A DNA stretch of 64,000 nucleotides from Scytonema tolypothrichoides VB-61278. Lineage in GTDB: Bacteria; Cyanobacteriota; Cyanobacteriia; Cyanobacteriales; Nostocaceae. Shown here in pieces: positions 18,183 through 28,500 of the stretch (the first letter of the stretch is position 1; each line of letters opens with the position of its first letter). The stretch covers positions 224,483 to 288,482 of the forward strand of contig NZ_JXCA02000027.1 of assembly GCF_000828085.3 (NCBI RefSeq), in the 5' to 3' direction. The position numbers were made by a program, and so were the translations under genes. The notes beneath the pieces are model-generated. The model was not told the origin of the DNA and did not search any database. It was given only the letters and a program-made list of their open reading frames with translations.

Positions 18183-18446
18183 TTATACTATAAACAAGCG
18201 ACAGGCTATCATTCCATTTGAAGAAAGCGATCGCGCCCCCGTTCTGGACGATCCAGAAACAGGTCTGGTAACAAAAGTATCTTCGCGAGTGATTTGAGAT
18301 TGAGTGGATGAAGTTTGGGTCATTGTTGGCGATTGTGAAGTTGAACTTTGCGCTTGCATCTGGCTGCATGAGAAACCAACGGTTGTAGACAGAATTGCCG
18401 CAAAAAGAGCGTTAAGCCTACACTGCTTTGACCATTGCAGTTGCAT
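18183..18446 (-). pseudogene. 5' remnant of a lipoprotein gene divergent from LysR
   Basis: An 87-residue open frame starts with a good ribosome-binding site (GGAGG, 7 bases before the ATG at 18446). It has a lipoprotein signal: hydrophobic LNALFAAILSTTVGF, then SCSQMQAQ. After about 30 Ser/Thr/Gln-rich residues the sequence loses character and stops. The good start and poor end suggest the 5' part of a larger exported protein whose remainder is lost. Its position head-to-head with a LysR gene suggests it was the LysR target. It could instead be an intact small lipoprotein. Confidence 0.45.
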
Positions 18447-18497
18447 AACAAACCTCCAAAGCGTTTTAGAATGACAAATTTTTGATTACGAACTATC

Positions 18498-18529
18498 CAC
18501 ACTCAGGTGCATCTACCTGTCGAAGTGTG
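18498..18529. promoter_or_regulatory. Nested inverted repeat between lipoprotein remnant and LysR
   Basis: CACACT ... AGTGTG flanks an inner CAGGT-GCATCT-ACCTG hairpin. It sits in the divergent promoter region, where a LysR-type regulator would bind. An operator role is inferred from position. Confidence 0.35.
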
Positions 18530-18639
18530 AGGTGTGGCAATGAACGTTCTGTGCCTTACTTTCTACAGTAAGAACCAACGATAAATATGTCCAATACAAT
18601 TTTTGTTTTAGACTAAAACTTAAAAAGTATTAGAAAGCG

Positions 18640-19338
18640 ATCAAACTTCGTCACCTGCGTTACTTTGTGACTGTGGCTGAGGAACTGCATTTTGGTCGAG
18701 CTGCTCAACGTTTGCAGATTGCCCAACCGCCCTTGAGTCACCAAATTCGCCAACTTGAACTTGAACTCAACGTTCAACTTTTGCACCGCACTAAGCGCAT
18801 GGTACGACTTACGGAAGCGGGACAGGTGTTTTTACAACAGGCTCGTCAAATTCTGGCGAAATCTGAGCAAGCAATTGAGGCAGCACAACGAGCAAACCGG
18901 GGAGAGGTCGGTTGCTTGGGGATTGGGTTTGCCGGATCTGCCACTTACAGCATTCTTCCAATCACCTTGAGAACCTTTCGTCAGCGGTTTCCCGATGTGC
19001 GCCTGATCCTGCACGAAATGACGACAGCTCAACAGGTCGATGCTCTGCATGACAATCGAATTCAGCTTGGGTTTATTCGTCCACCCTTGAATGACGACGA
19101 ACTAAAGGTGGAGACAGTTTTACAAGAGTCGTTTGTGGCGGTGTTGCCAGAGGCTCATGCGCTCGCCACTCAAGCACAGGTGTCGTTGCGATCGCTCTGT
19201 TGTGAATCCTTTGTTCTATTTCCGCGTCATCTGGGAACAGGATTTTACGACCAGATTATCAGCATATGTCAACAAGCAGGATTTACACCTCAAGTGGCGC
19301 AGGAAGCGAATGAACTACATGTAGCCGTCTACGACTGA
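18640..19338 (+). pseudogene. LysR-family regulator, start codon lost and 3' end cut by IS200/IS605
   Basis: The DNA-binding half is clear (LRHLRYF followed by VTVAEELHFGRAAQRLQIAQ), and the effector domain runs to about residue 220 of the usual 300. The codons for LRHLRYF lie upstream of the first usable GTG (18667), directly preceded by TAG-AAA-GCG-ATC-AAA with no ATG, so the natural start is missing. At the 3' end homology stops near 19308 (QVAQEAN) and the frame runs into the insertion element and ends at 19338. The C-terminal third is not found on the other side of the element, which suggests a deletion as well. Not functional as it stands. Confidence 0.75.
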
Positions 19339-20570
19339 GCTACATGTTTCTGGCTCTTCCTCTGAGCAACTTGCTTGAAGCTTCCGCACCAAGTAGGGGT
19401 TGACTCATCCAAGCCTGTAGAGGCACGTTCCATACCCCTAGCGTAAGATAGCATTACCATTGCTGCGGCTACATCTCTGTCGCACTTGTAGTCACATTTT
19501 TCGCAATGATGTGTTCTTTGTGCTAGCGTTTTCTTTTTCTGATGACCGCAATTAGGACAAGTCTGAGAAGGTTTAACTTTAATTGTTGGAACTTCGATGT
19601 AGAAGCCTCCAGCCTCAGTAACTTTGTACTTAATCAAATCCTTGAGATTCCCGATTCCTACGTCCAGCAAAGACCGATTAAGTCCTGACTTTTGACGTTT
19701 CCTTTTGCCTTTTGACTTGCGAGTCATGCCTTTGAGGTTTAACTTCTCGGTCGCTACCAAGCTATTACAGCTAACTATTTGTGTAGAGACTTTGTGTTGC
19801 CAATCTTGTCTTTGACGAGCAACTTTTGACTGTATTTTGGCTACAGCTTTGTTTGCTTTCTTCCAGCGTCGTGAAGCTTTAACCTTCTTTTTAAAGTTTG
19901 ATGGTCTTTTTCTTCTACTGGTTTTAGCTATCTGATTAATTTTGGTCTGAGCAACTTTAACAAATCTGGGATTTTCTACTACCTCGCCATTAGAATCAGC
20001 AATTGCGTGGTAAATACCAAAATCTAAGCCAACAGCACCAATGCTAGTTTGTGGGCGAGTAGGTACACAGTCAACAGTAATTGAAGCATACCATTTACCT
20101 TGCGAAAAACAAATTGTGCAAGTTTTGGGTTTGCCCCAATCTCTAGCTTGACCGCGCATTTTGATGTTACCTAAATTAGATATTTTTAGATAACCGTTTT
20201 TGCCATTGGTGCAAGCTTTCCATCCCGCTCCACAAGGGTATGTCCATCCTTTGTAATGACGACTTGATTTAAATTTCGGATAGCCAGATTTAAGTTTAAA
20301 GAATCGCTTAAACGCAAAATCTACGCGCTTAACAGTATCTTGCAATGCATGGCTACCAAGCTCTTTATACTCTCCCCAACATTCCTTAAACTCTGGCAAA
20401 CGATTTTGCTGGTCAAAATAATCAACAGATTTCCCAAATTTTTTGTAGGACGTTTTACGATGTTCAACGCAAGCATTGTACAAATCCTTGTGCAATCTTC
20501 TCCAGTAATGCATTTTTGACGCTTGCGATTTAGATGGGTAAAGCCTAAAAGTAATTCGTTTGGTAGCCAT
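19329..20570 (-). CDS. tnpB: TnpB, RNA-guided endonuclease of IS200/IS605
   Basis: A 413-residue TnpB, an ancestor-type of Cas12 nucleases that cuts DNA with a right-end RNA as guide. The catalytic RuvC residues are all present: D183 (GLDFGI), E275 (ATEKLNL) and D366 (DRDVAAA). The zinc finger has C338-x2-C341 and C356-x2-C359. The N-terminal basic domain is complete (ITFRLYPSKSQ). The 3' end overlaps the predicted omega-RNA region at the right end of the element, so the guide would be taken from the LysR-derived flank. It looks intact and potentially active. Confidence 0.9.
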   Translation of the reverse strand: MATKRITFRLYPSKSQASKMHYWRRLHKDLYNACVEHRKTSYKKFGKSVDYFDQQNRLPEFKECWGEYKELGSHALQDTVKRVDFAFKRFFKLKSGYPKFKSSRHYKGWTYPCGAGWKACTNGKNGYLKISNLGNIKMRGQARDWGKPKTCTICFSQGKWYASITVDCVPTRPQTSIGAVGLDFGIYHAIADSNGEVVENPRFVKVAQTKINQIAKTSRRKRPSNFKKKVKASRRWKKANKAVAKIQSKVARQRQDWQHKVSTQIVSCNSLVATEKLNLKGMTRKSKGKRKRQKSGLNRSLLDVGIGNLKDLIKYKVTEAGGFYIEVPTIKVKPSQTCPNCGHQKKKTLAQRTHHCEKCDYKCDRDVAAAMVMLSYARGMERASTGLDESTPTWCGSFKQVAQRKSQKHVAQS

Positions 20571-20627
20571 AACATATCGACCTATCTGTTATATTGCGAT
20601 TATAGCACGCGATTATAGGCTGGCAAG

Positions 20628-21032
20628 ATGGAAGCTAGAAAAGGTTCTCATAGTGTTTTTAGTGTGCGGTTACACTTTGTGTTTGTAACACATTATCGTC
20701 GTAAAGCATTAAATAACGAAATGCTCAACCGATTAAAAGCAATGGTTGAGCAAGTATCGAATAAAATGAATTGCCAGTTAATTGAGTTTAATGGTGAATC
20801 AGACCATGTACATATTTTGTTAGACTTCCACCCGAAAAATTCGATTGCCGCAGTAGTAGGGAGTTTAAAAAGTTCTACAGCAAGAATGCTAAAAAAAGAA
20901 TTTCCCGAAGAAGTAAAAAAATATTATTGGGGAGATGTTTCTTTTTGGTCTAATTCTTATTACGTTGCCTCGTGTGGTGGCGCTCCCATAGAAGTCTTAA
21001 AGCAATATATCCAGAACCAAGCTCGACCCTGA
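20628..21032 (+). CDS. tnpA: TnpA, Y1 HUH transposase of IS200/IS605
   Basis: A 134-residue single-strand transposase. The metal-binding HUH motif is H60-V-H62 (DHVHILLDF), and the nucleophile is Y127 in VLKQYIQNQ near the C terminus. The length is standard for the family. It is read divergently from tnpB with 57 bp between the start codons. All catalytic residues are present, so the element may still be mobile. Confidence 0.9.
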   Translation: MEARKGSHSVFSVRLHFVFVTHYRRKALNNEMLNRLKAMVEQVSNKMNCQLIEFNGESDHVHILLDFHPKNSIAAVVGSLKSSTARMLKKEFPEEVKKYYWGDVSFWSNSYYVASCGGAPIEVLKQYIQNQARP

Positions 21033-21090
21033 CGCGCTATCCTTCCCCACCCCGCTGCGCTGAATCTCGTGACATACATCCCGCGAGGTC

Positions 21091-23631
21091 TTACGGCAAT
21101 CGATTCGCCATTGGACCACGAGTCACACCAAGCTGATTTTGCAACTTTAACTCCCGCCACAGTTGAGAACCTGTCATTTTCCCTTGCAGCAGTTGTTGAT
21201 AACAATGTATTGTTTGTGTCATTGTTTCAGGAGTCTCATTGAGAAATTCAATCCGGAAATTGTGTACACCAAGCTCTATCAAATGCTGTACGTATTCGGC
21301 AGCCGTTTGAGCGGTGCCATTAAATACAGTATTTCGACAACCTGCGTCGGCTTGGAGAATGTGTTCTGTCCCTACCCTATCCCGCAATTTCACTTCATGC
21401 TTCTCACAGGGACGTCCGCAGTTGGTGTAGTCATTTCCCTCAGAGAGAAAGGCACAAAAGACACAATGTTCCATATGGAACATGGGCATATGTTGATGAA
21501 TTGTCACCTCAAACCATTTGGGTGGACAACTTGTCAGCAAGTCTTCTAACTGAGTTATGTTCAAATCGTAAGATGCTGTCACCCGTTCTAAACCAAATTG
21601 ATGCTGAAAGTAGTGCGCCGTCAAGGGATTAGCAACGTTGAGAGAGAAATCCCCTATGCAACGTTCATTGGCAAAAAACTGCAGATGGTCATAGTTCCGT
21701 ACCAGATAGCCATCCGCGTCAGAGGAACGCACCTGTTGCAAAATCCAGTTTTCTCCAGGTTTGGTAATTCTCGGAGGCGCAACCCAGATGGAGTGCTGAG
21801 TATTTCCTTTACTTGCTTGGCGTACCATCTGCACTGCTTCCCGATAAGCGCGGGGGTCTTCAAATTCACAGTAGAGGGTTTCGATTCCCGCTTCCAGTGC
21901 AGCTTGTAGTTGCTTGAAGTTTCGCACGAGTACAATCAGCGACGGGGAGTTGGGAGTCCCTTGCACTCTTGAAGTGGAAGGGAGCAAGTCTTGTACACAA
22001 GCATGAGAGTTAAGTCGCCAGCGTTTGGGTTGGGAACGCAACTCTTCCAACTGCCCTACAACCTCCCGCCGTAAACGGTTCAATTCACTGACGGGTAGCA
22101 TGACTGCACCATTGAGGTGATTTGTCAAGCTTCCTAGAGAAAAGGGAGTATTGCCCAGACGACCAAACTGTTCGTGTAAACGTTCTGGGGTGAGGGGTTT
22201 GGTGTGCGCCTCTTCAAGGGGGATTGTAGATTCTACTTGGACAATGTGACCGAGTTCGTCGCGGGCGATCGCAGTTACTGACTGACCAACTTCACCATAC
22301 ACCTCTATGTGAATTGGACGCTGAAACTGGGGATTTTCTCCAGCAAAACTCTGACGTAGTTGCTTATCAAGTTCTGGGTCGTTGGTTTTCCAAATTTTGT
22401 CTCCTACGTGTATTCGTCGCAAGTTGAGATCACGACGACCAAAAGTCAGCACTGTCTCCTTAGCTTTTTGTTCCACCGCATAAACTCGACCGCCTTGTTC
22501 CTGCGCCTCTGGGTGACCGCAGTCAAAAACAACACCATCACCCGGCTTAACTGGGGCTTGTAACCGTACTATGACTTTTTCGTTACTGATGCGAGTGACT
22601 TCGCCCAAGTAAACTCCCCGCTTTTTACCGAAACGGGCATGAACAAGTTCCTGATTGTTAACACCGCGAAACCAACCCGTATACTGTCCACGAGAAAACG
22701 CCATCTCCAAGTTGTAGTGTTCTTGAAAAGATGTGGAGAATTTCTTATTGTTTCCTACATCCAAATCCGCCATCACCCGATCCAGGGCTTCTCGATAAAC
22801 ACGAGTCACATTGGCCACATACTCTGGTGTTTTCAAGCGACCTTCAATCTTGAGACAGCTGACCCCCGCTTGAACCAATTCTGGCAGTATTTCTAAGCCA
22901 GCTAAGTCTTGAGGACTGAGCAAATATTTGCGATTTCCTAAATCTACCAATTCGCCATCAGAGATTAACTCATAAGGCATTCGGCAAGCTTGGGCACATT
23001 CGCCACGGTTGGCAGAACGTCCCCCTAACGCCTCACTCGTCAAACACTGACCAGAATATGCGACACACAGGGCACCATGAACAAAAACTTCCAGAGGAAG
23101 TGAGGCTTCCTGTTGTGCTATTTGGTGCTGGATTTTTTCAATTTCCTTCAAGGAACATTCACGACCAAGAACTACCAACTGACACCCCAAAGATTTGACA
23201 AATTCCACTCCGGCTGCACTGGTGATAGTCATTTGTGTGGAAGCATGGATAGGAAAATCTGGAGACAGGTGACGAATAAGACGACAAATTCCGATATCTT
23301 GGACAATAACTGCATCCACGCCTGTAGCTATAATTGTACGGAGATATTGCTCTGCTTCTCTTAGTTCTTGCGGAAATATGAGTGTATTTAGGGTGACATA
23401 TCCCTTGACACCTCGATGATGGAGAAATTCCATCAACTTCGGCAAATCTGCCTCCGTGAAGTTTTGCGCCCGCATTCGCGCATTAAAGCGATCCAACCCA
23501 AAATAAATAGCATCTGCCCCATTTTCGACAGCAGCTTTCGCACAGTCCCAGTGACCTGCGGGGGCGAGTATTTCAGGGCGAGCAAACTTAGGTAAAGTCA
23601 TTTTAGGGGTTGGTTTGCGATCGGCTTTCAT
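21091..23631 (-). CDS. U32 family peptidase / rRNA-hydroxylation-type protein
   Basis: An 846-residue U32 protein. The N-terminal TIM-barrel-like domain begins PEILAPAGHWDCAKAAVENGADA and holds the Cys cluster typical of the family (GQCLTSEALGGRSANRGECAQACRMPYEL, about 195-225), which in relatives coordinates an Fe-S cluster. More Cys residues follow in the C-terminal region (HMEHCVFCAFLS ... CGRPCEKH). Members such as RlhA modify 23S rRNA, while others act as collagenase-like peptidases; which applies here is not known. The start could also be the Met at residue 11. The IS element lies just past its 3' end and the last few residues (MANRLP) may have been altered. Confidence 0.85.
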   Translation of the reverse strand: MKADRKPTPKMTLPKFARPEILAPAGHWDCAKAAVENGADAIYFGLDRFNARMRAQNFTEADLPKLMEFLHHRGVKGYVTLNTLIFPQELREAEQYLRTIIATGVDAVIVQDIGICRLIRHLSPDFPIHASTQMTITSAAGVEFVKSLGCQLVVLGRECSLKEIEKIQHQIAQQEASLPLEVFVHGALCVAYSGQCLTSEALGGRSANRGECAQACRMPYELISDGELVDLGNRKYLLSPQDLAGLEILPELVQAGVSCLKIEGRLKTPEYVANVTRVYREALDRVMADLDVGNNKKFSTSFQEHYNLEMAFSRGQYTGWFRGVNNQELVHARFGKKRGVYLGEVTRISNEKVIVRLQAPVKPGDGVVFDCGHPEAQEQGGRVYAVEQKAKETVLTFGRRDLNLRRIHVGDKIWKTNDPELDKQLRQSFAGENPQFQRPIHIEVYGEVGQSVTAIARDELGHIVQVESTIPLEEAHTKPLTPERLHEQFGRLGNTPFSLGSLTNHLNGAVMLPVSELNRLRREVVGQLEELRSQPKRWRLNSHACVQDLLPSTSRVQGTPNSPSLIVLVRNFKQLQAALEAGIETLYCEFEDPRAYREAVQMVRQASKGNTQHSIWVAPPRITKPGENWILQQVRSSDADGYLVRNYDHLQFFANERCIGDFSLNVANPLTAHYFQHQFGLERVTASYDLNITQLEDLLTSCPPKWFEVTIHQHMPMFHMEHCVFCAFLSEGNDYTNCGRPCEKHEVKLRDRVGTEHILQADAGCRNTVFNGTAQTAAEYVQHLIELGVHNFRIEFLNETPETMTQTIHCYQQLLQGKMTGSQLWRELKLQNQLGVTRGPMANRLP

Positions 23632-24115
23632 TAACTTAGGAATGGATTAGAGAGCACCATTGCGATTCTATCGTTTGTGCTCATCCGTAGCGAAGATAAG
23701 GTAGCAGGGGAACCGTTTTCACTCCATCCATCAGGAGTAAACCTTCCACTATATTTTTTTTTGACATTTTTTTGTCATATTTATCTATTAAACTCAAAAT
23801 ATAAAAACACTACAAAATCTAAAGTTAACAAAAAACAAGTACAATTTTATAGTTGCAGAGTTCGTAGATTTACATTCAAGAGGTTGATTTCTCTGCCCTG
23901 ACCAATCATTTCTTGATGGTGCAAGATATCAGGAACAAAACAATTTCATTGGGCACATCGCCCCTGGATTCATAGTGATTTTCGTTTGAATGCAATACAC
24001 GGTAAAGACGCACGCTCGTGTGTTCTGACAACAAATATGTTTTTTACGCAATTAAGAACTGCTATACCTATTTTGGTCAATTCAAAATCCAAGATCCAAA
24101 ATCGTTTGACTAACC
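23632..24115. other. Intergenic region upstream of the RND efflux genes
   Basis: No gene seen. It is AT-rich with a long T-tract near 23751-23776 (ttttttttgacattttttt). It must hold promoters for the divergent U32 gene and the efflux pair. Confidence 0.4.
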
Positions 24116-25507
24116 ATGAATAATCCGGAAGCTCAAGTCTCAAACTCTGATCAGCAAGGCACCTCTAATGTACTGGAACAGCAGCTTGAAACTGATGTTC
24201 TGAGGGAATTAGAACCGAAAAAGAAAAAGCCTTGGTTATGGTTGCTACTAGGTTTATCTCTAATATTTAATGGTGTAATCGTGTGGCGTATGCTTGTTCC
24301 AAATGGAACCCCGAAATCAGCCTTAGCTCAAAAGCAGCCGCAAGCGCAATCACCCCGTCCTGTGGAAACCGTTGCTCTGTTGAGGGGGAATGCGAATAGA
24401 AGTGTAGCATTACTGGGACAGGTGGAAGCGAGTCACCAATCAACGATTCGTGCTCAGACAAGAGGTAGAGTCAAAGATATTTTAGTCAGACCGGGCGATC
24501 GCGTGCGAGCGGGAATGGCGATCGCGACTTTAGACGATTCTGACCAACAGTTAGCAATATCACAGGCACAAGCACAGTTAGCACAGCAACGCAGTAATCT
24601 TGCCCGCCTAGAGGTGGGAACTCGTCCGGAAATCATAGCCCAAAGACAAGCCGCCGTCAATGCTGCCAAAGCGCGAGAACAAGAAGCACAGGATAACTTC
24701 CGACGCACCACAGAGTTGGTAAAACAGGGCGCACTCTCACAAAGGACACTCGTAGAAGCAAGAAGTGCTATAGATGATGCAAAGCAACAAATGTTGCAAG
24801 CCTCAGCAGTCTTAGCGGAAGCCAAAGCAGGCCCGATTAAAGAAGAAATAGCAGCCCAAAAAGCCAACGTCGCAGCAGCAGAAGCATCCCTGAATCAGGC
24901 ACGACTAGCACAGCAGCGCACCCGAATTATTTCTCCAGAATCTGGAGTGGTACAAACTCGCCATATCAGCCGTGGAGACCTCGTAGAAAATTCTGGCCAA
25001 ATTGTGACATTAGTCTCAGGAAATACACTAGATATCTTTCTAGAACTGCCAGAAGAACTCAGTGGTAGAGTCAACCCAGGTATGCAGATAGAACTGACGG
25101 CGCGGGCATTGCCCCAATGGAAAGGACGGGCAAGAATTACAGCCGTCGTTCCCTCCGCAGATGCAGCATCCAGACGGCAACGAGTGCGGGTGCAACTGAA
25201 TAATCCACCGCAAGGATTATTACCAGGGATGGCGATCGCAGGTAATTTGATTATGCCTATCCTACGACCCAGCCTTGTTGTCTCCCGTGATGCCCTCACA
25301 CAAAGACAAAATCAGTGGCTGGTGTTTACAGTTGCTGATGGCAAAGCCAAACAGATACCAGTGGAAATGGTTGCTGACATGGGTGAAAACGTCGCAATTT
25401 ACAACTCACAGTTACGTCCGGGTCAACGGATAGTTCTACGTGGTGGTGATAGTTTATCAAATGGCACTTCAGTAAAGGTTTTGGAGAGTCGGTCAACCAA
25501 CAACTAA
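24116..25507 (+). CDS. RND efflux periplasmic adaptor (membrane fusion protein)
   Basis: A 463-residue HlyD/AcrA-type adaptor. An N-terminal anchor (PWLWLLLGLSLIFNGVIVW, about 41-59) is followed by a split biotinyl-lipoyl domain (QTRGRVKDILVRPGDRVRAG ...), a long alpha-helical hairpin rich in Ala/Gln/Glu (about 140-265) and a beta-barrel (DIFLELPEELSGRVNPG ...). It bridges the inner-membrane RND pump to an outer-membrane channel. The pump gene follows after 28 bp. No outer-membrane channel (TolC type) gene is present here. Confidence 0.9.
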   Translation: MNNPEAQVSNSDQQGTSNVLEQQLETDVLRELEPKKKKPWLWLLLGLSLIFNGVIVWRMLVPNGTPKSALAQKQPQAQSPRPVETVALLRGNANRSVALLGQVEASHQSTIRAQTRGRVKDILVRPGDRVRAGMAIATLDDSDQQLAISQAQAQLAQQRSNLARLEVGTRPEIIAQRQAAVNAAKAREQEAQDNFRRTTELVKQGALSQRTLVEARSAIDDAKQQMLQASAVLAEAKAGPIKEEIAAQKANVAAAEASLNQARLAQQRTRIISPESGVVQTRHISRGDLVENSGQIVTLVSGNTLDIFLELPEELSGRVNPGMQIELTARALPQWKGRARITAVVPSADAASRRQRVRVQLNNPPQGLLPGMAIAGNLIMPILRPSLVVSRDALTQRQNQWLVFTVADGKAKQIPVEMVADMGENVAIYNSQLRPGQRIVLRGGDSLSNGTSVKVLESRSTNN

Positions 25508-25535
25508 CCTACTAGCCACTAATAATTGGTACATT

Positions 25536-28500
25536 ATGAATTTCATCCAAACAGCCGTTCGTTGGCGGCATGGTACGTTTGTTTTGTTTTGCATATTGGC
25601 AATCTTCGGAGTTTTCTCACTCCTGAACATGCCGCTAGAACTGCAACCCGGTGGCGACCGCCCAGAAATTACAATTACCACTCCTTATCCTGGAGCTGGT
25701 CCAACAACCGTTGAAGACCTAATCACCCGTCCGATTGAAGAGCGAATGGAAGAAGTCTTAGGTGTACGGGAAATTAGCAGTAATTCCCGGACGGGCTTCA
25801 GCACCATCACGCTGGAATTCACTCCAAACAGCAACGCTAACGAGCGGCTGGTAGATGTCGTCAACAAGTTGCAGCAGGTGGAAGCATTACCGGAGGAAGC
25901 CAGTGAGTCGAATGTAGAAGTGGTAGGGGGCAATAGCTCTCCGATGATGTGGGTGGTCTTAGCGCCCAAACAAGGACATCAGAGCGACCCAAATCATTAT
26001 CGAGACTTAATTGATGAGGTGATTCTACCTCGCTTACGTCGGGTTTCAGGGGTTGGGCAGTTTATCACGCCGGGGGGACAAGAGCGAGAAGTCGAGGTTC
26101 GAGTTGATCCCAAAGCGCTTTCGGATCGTAATCTGACGATTGGAGATGTCGTACAAATGTTACGGGAGAATAACCGTGACATTCGAGGAGGACCATTGGT
26201 GTTAGGTCGCCGGGAGTACCGGGTGCTTACCGAGAGTCGTTCGCAGCGGATAGAAGACATCGAAGGGTTTGTTCTGCGCCGCGATGCATCCGGCATTGTC
26301 TACCTGCGCGATGTTGCTCAGGTACAAATGGGTCGCAAACCGCAAGAAAGTGCGCTGATCTTCAATGGTACACGAGCCGCTGCAATCGGGATTATTCGTC
26401 GGGTGGGGTCTAACGTACCTGAAGTATCGCGCCAAATCCGGGCAATATTGACCGAAATAGAAGCTCAGTTTGATCGAGCAGGCGAGGGGATTCGCTTTGT
26501 CTATAACTACGATGAAAGCGATTACATCAATCAATCCGTGTCCCTAGTGCAGGAGAACCTAATCAGTGGGGCATTGCTGGCAACATTAGTGCTGCTTTTA
26601 TTTCTGGGATCAATGCGAACCGTTGCCGTTGTTTCCCTCACCATTCCTATCACCCTAATTAGCGTCTTTATCGTCATGCATCTGATGGGACGGACGCTCA
26701 ACATTATCAGTTTGGCAGCGCTAGGATTTGCCGCAGGGATGGTGGTAGACAACGCCATCGTCGTGATTGAGAACATTTTCACCCACATGCAGAAGGGCAA
26801 GAGTCCCCTAAGAGCAGCCATTGACGGCACCGAAGAAGTTGGCGGAGCCATGTTGGCTGCCACCTTGACAAATATTGCTGTGTTTGCCACCCTGATTCTC
26901 GTCCAAGGGGAGATCTCGCAACTTTTTAGGGATATGGCGATCGCCATCTCAGCAGCTGCGGTGATCTCGCTATTTAGCGCCTTAACTCTCGTTCCCATGC
27001 TTTCAGGCTTGTTTCTGAGCCAAGGGGAAGCGCAGCAAGTCCTCCAAGGCGAAATTTTAACCAATGGTAACCAATCAGCCAGACAGGCTGCTCCCTCACT
27101 TCTGCGTCGATTTGAACAAGCTGTGTTTTTCACCTCTGCGCTCTTTCGACGGTTCCAGGGAAAATTGGAAGCAGTTGTGGCTGCAACAGTGAAATGGGCT
27201 GTTAAACCGGAAGCAGTTACCCGTAGACTCTTGATTCTTTCTGTTCCTGTGTTGTTGATCTTCACAAGCATTGGCTTACTACCGCCACCGGACTACTTGC
27301 CAGAGGGAAACCGCAATCTACTTCTCTGGCTAGCCGAACCAATGCCCGGAACTAGCATCCCTGAAGCAATTCGTCAATCAGAACCCGCTAGAAATTGGCT
27401 GCGTTCTCAACCAGAAATTGATCGGGTTATGTTTGTCGAACGTCCTGGACGACGGTCAATCGCGGCGATTCTCAAACCAGAATTTGCCACGGGCAAAGGA
27501 TTAGCCGAGATGGTTGAGCGGATGCGGGCTCAAAGTAATAATTTTGCTGGATATCGCTTCCTGATTCCCAATCGAGTCTCAATTTTCCAAGATCCTGGTA
27601 AAGAATTTGAAATAGATATTGTCGGCGAAGATCTAGAACAGCTCAGCCAAATTGAAAAGCAACTGACTCCCAAACTGCGAGAACTGTCTGGGGTGCGAAA
27701 TGTGCGCTCTAACTTTGTCAATGGAGCCGCAGAACTCCGTGTGATTCCCAACCGGGAACGTTTAGCAGAAGTCGGAATCTCCGAAGCAGATGTCGGTTCA
27801 ATGGTGGAGGCAGCTTTAGGGGGTAGAATTGCCTCAGACTTTATTGATGGCAAAGAAGAGCTAGATGTCTCAGTGGAACTTCAGAATACTGCTGTAACAA
27901 AACCAGAGGAGTTACGTCAGTTGCCCCTCTACACCACTCGCGGACGACAGGTTCAGCTTGCCGATGTGGCTCTTGTACGGGAAACCACTGGTCCAGATGT
28001 CGTTAACCACGTTGATTTAGAGCGTTCCGTGACGCTGATTGTGGGATTAGCACCTGATGCTCCCCTCGGCGCATTGGTACAACGGGCTGAAACTGAAGTC
28101 CTGGCTCCTTTACGAGCTACTCTACCAGCTGGCTACCGCTTAGAACTAGCTGGATCGGCAGACCGTTTAGCCGAAACGGTCACCCAAATGGTTGCTGCTT
28201 TCGCCTTATCTGTTGTAATTATCTACCTGTTGCTAGTTGCCTTATACCGCTCTTTCCTGTACCCTGTCGTGATTATGGCAACCGTCCCGATGGGAATGAG
28301 TGGAGCACTCCTGAGCCTGATTCTAGCTAACGTCTTGGGGATGAGTGCAGCACTGGATATGATTACAGCCTTGGGATTTATTATCCTCACAGGCGTTGTG
28401 GTCAACAACGCGATTCTGATTGTAGAACGTGCTTTACAACTGCAAGAAGAAGGGCAAGAATATTACGCATCCCTTTACGACGGCACCAAAGATCGCCTGC

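Larger units (their letters stand above)
19305..21090 (-). mobile_element. IS200/IS605-family element with divergent tnpA and tnpB
   Basis: Contains complete-looking tnpB (minus) and tnpA (plus) separated by 57 bp. The right end beyond tnpB has a 9-bp inverted repeat, ACATGTAGC/GCTACATGT (19317-19347), as expected of the palindrome bound by TnpA. The left end lies between the tnpA stop (21032) and the U32 gene. Exact ends are not defined; this family makes no target duplication. Confidence 0.75.
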
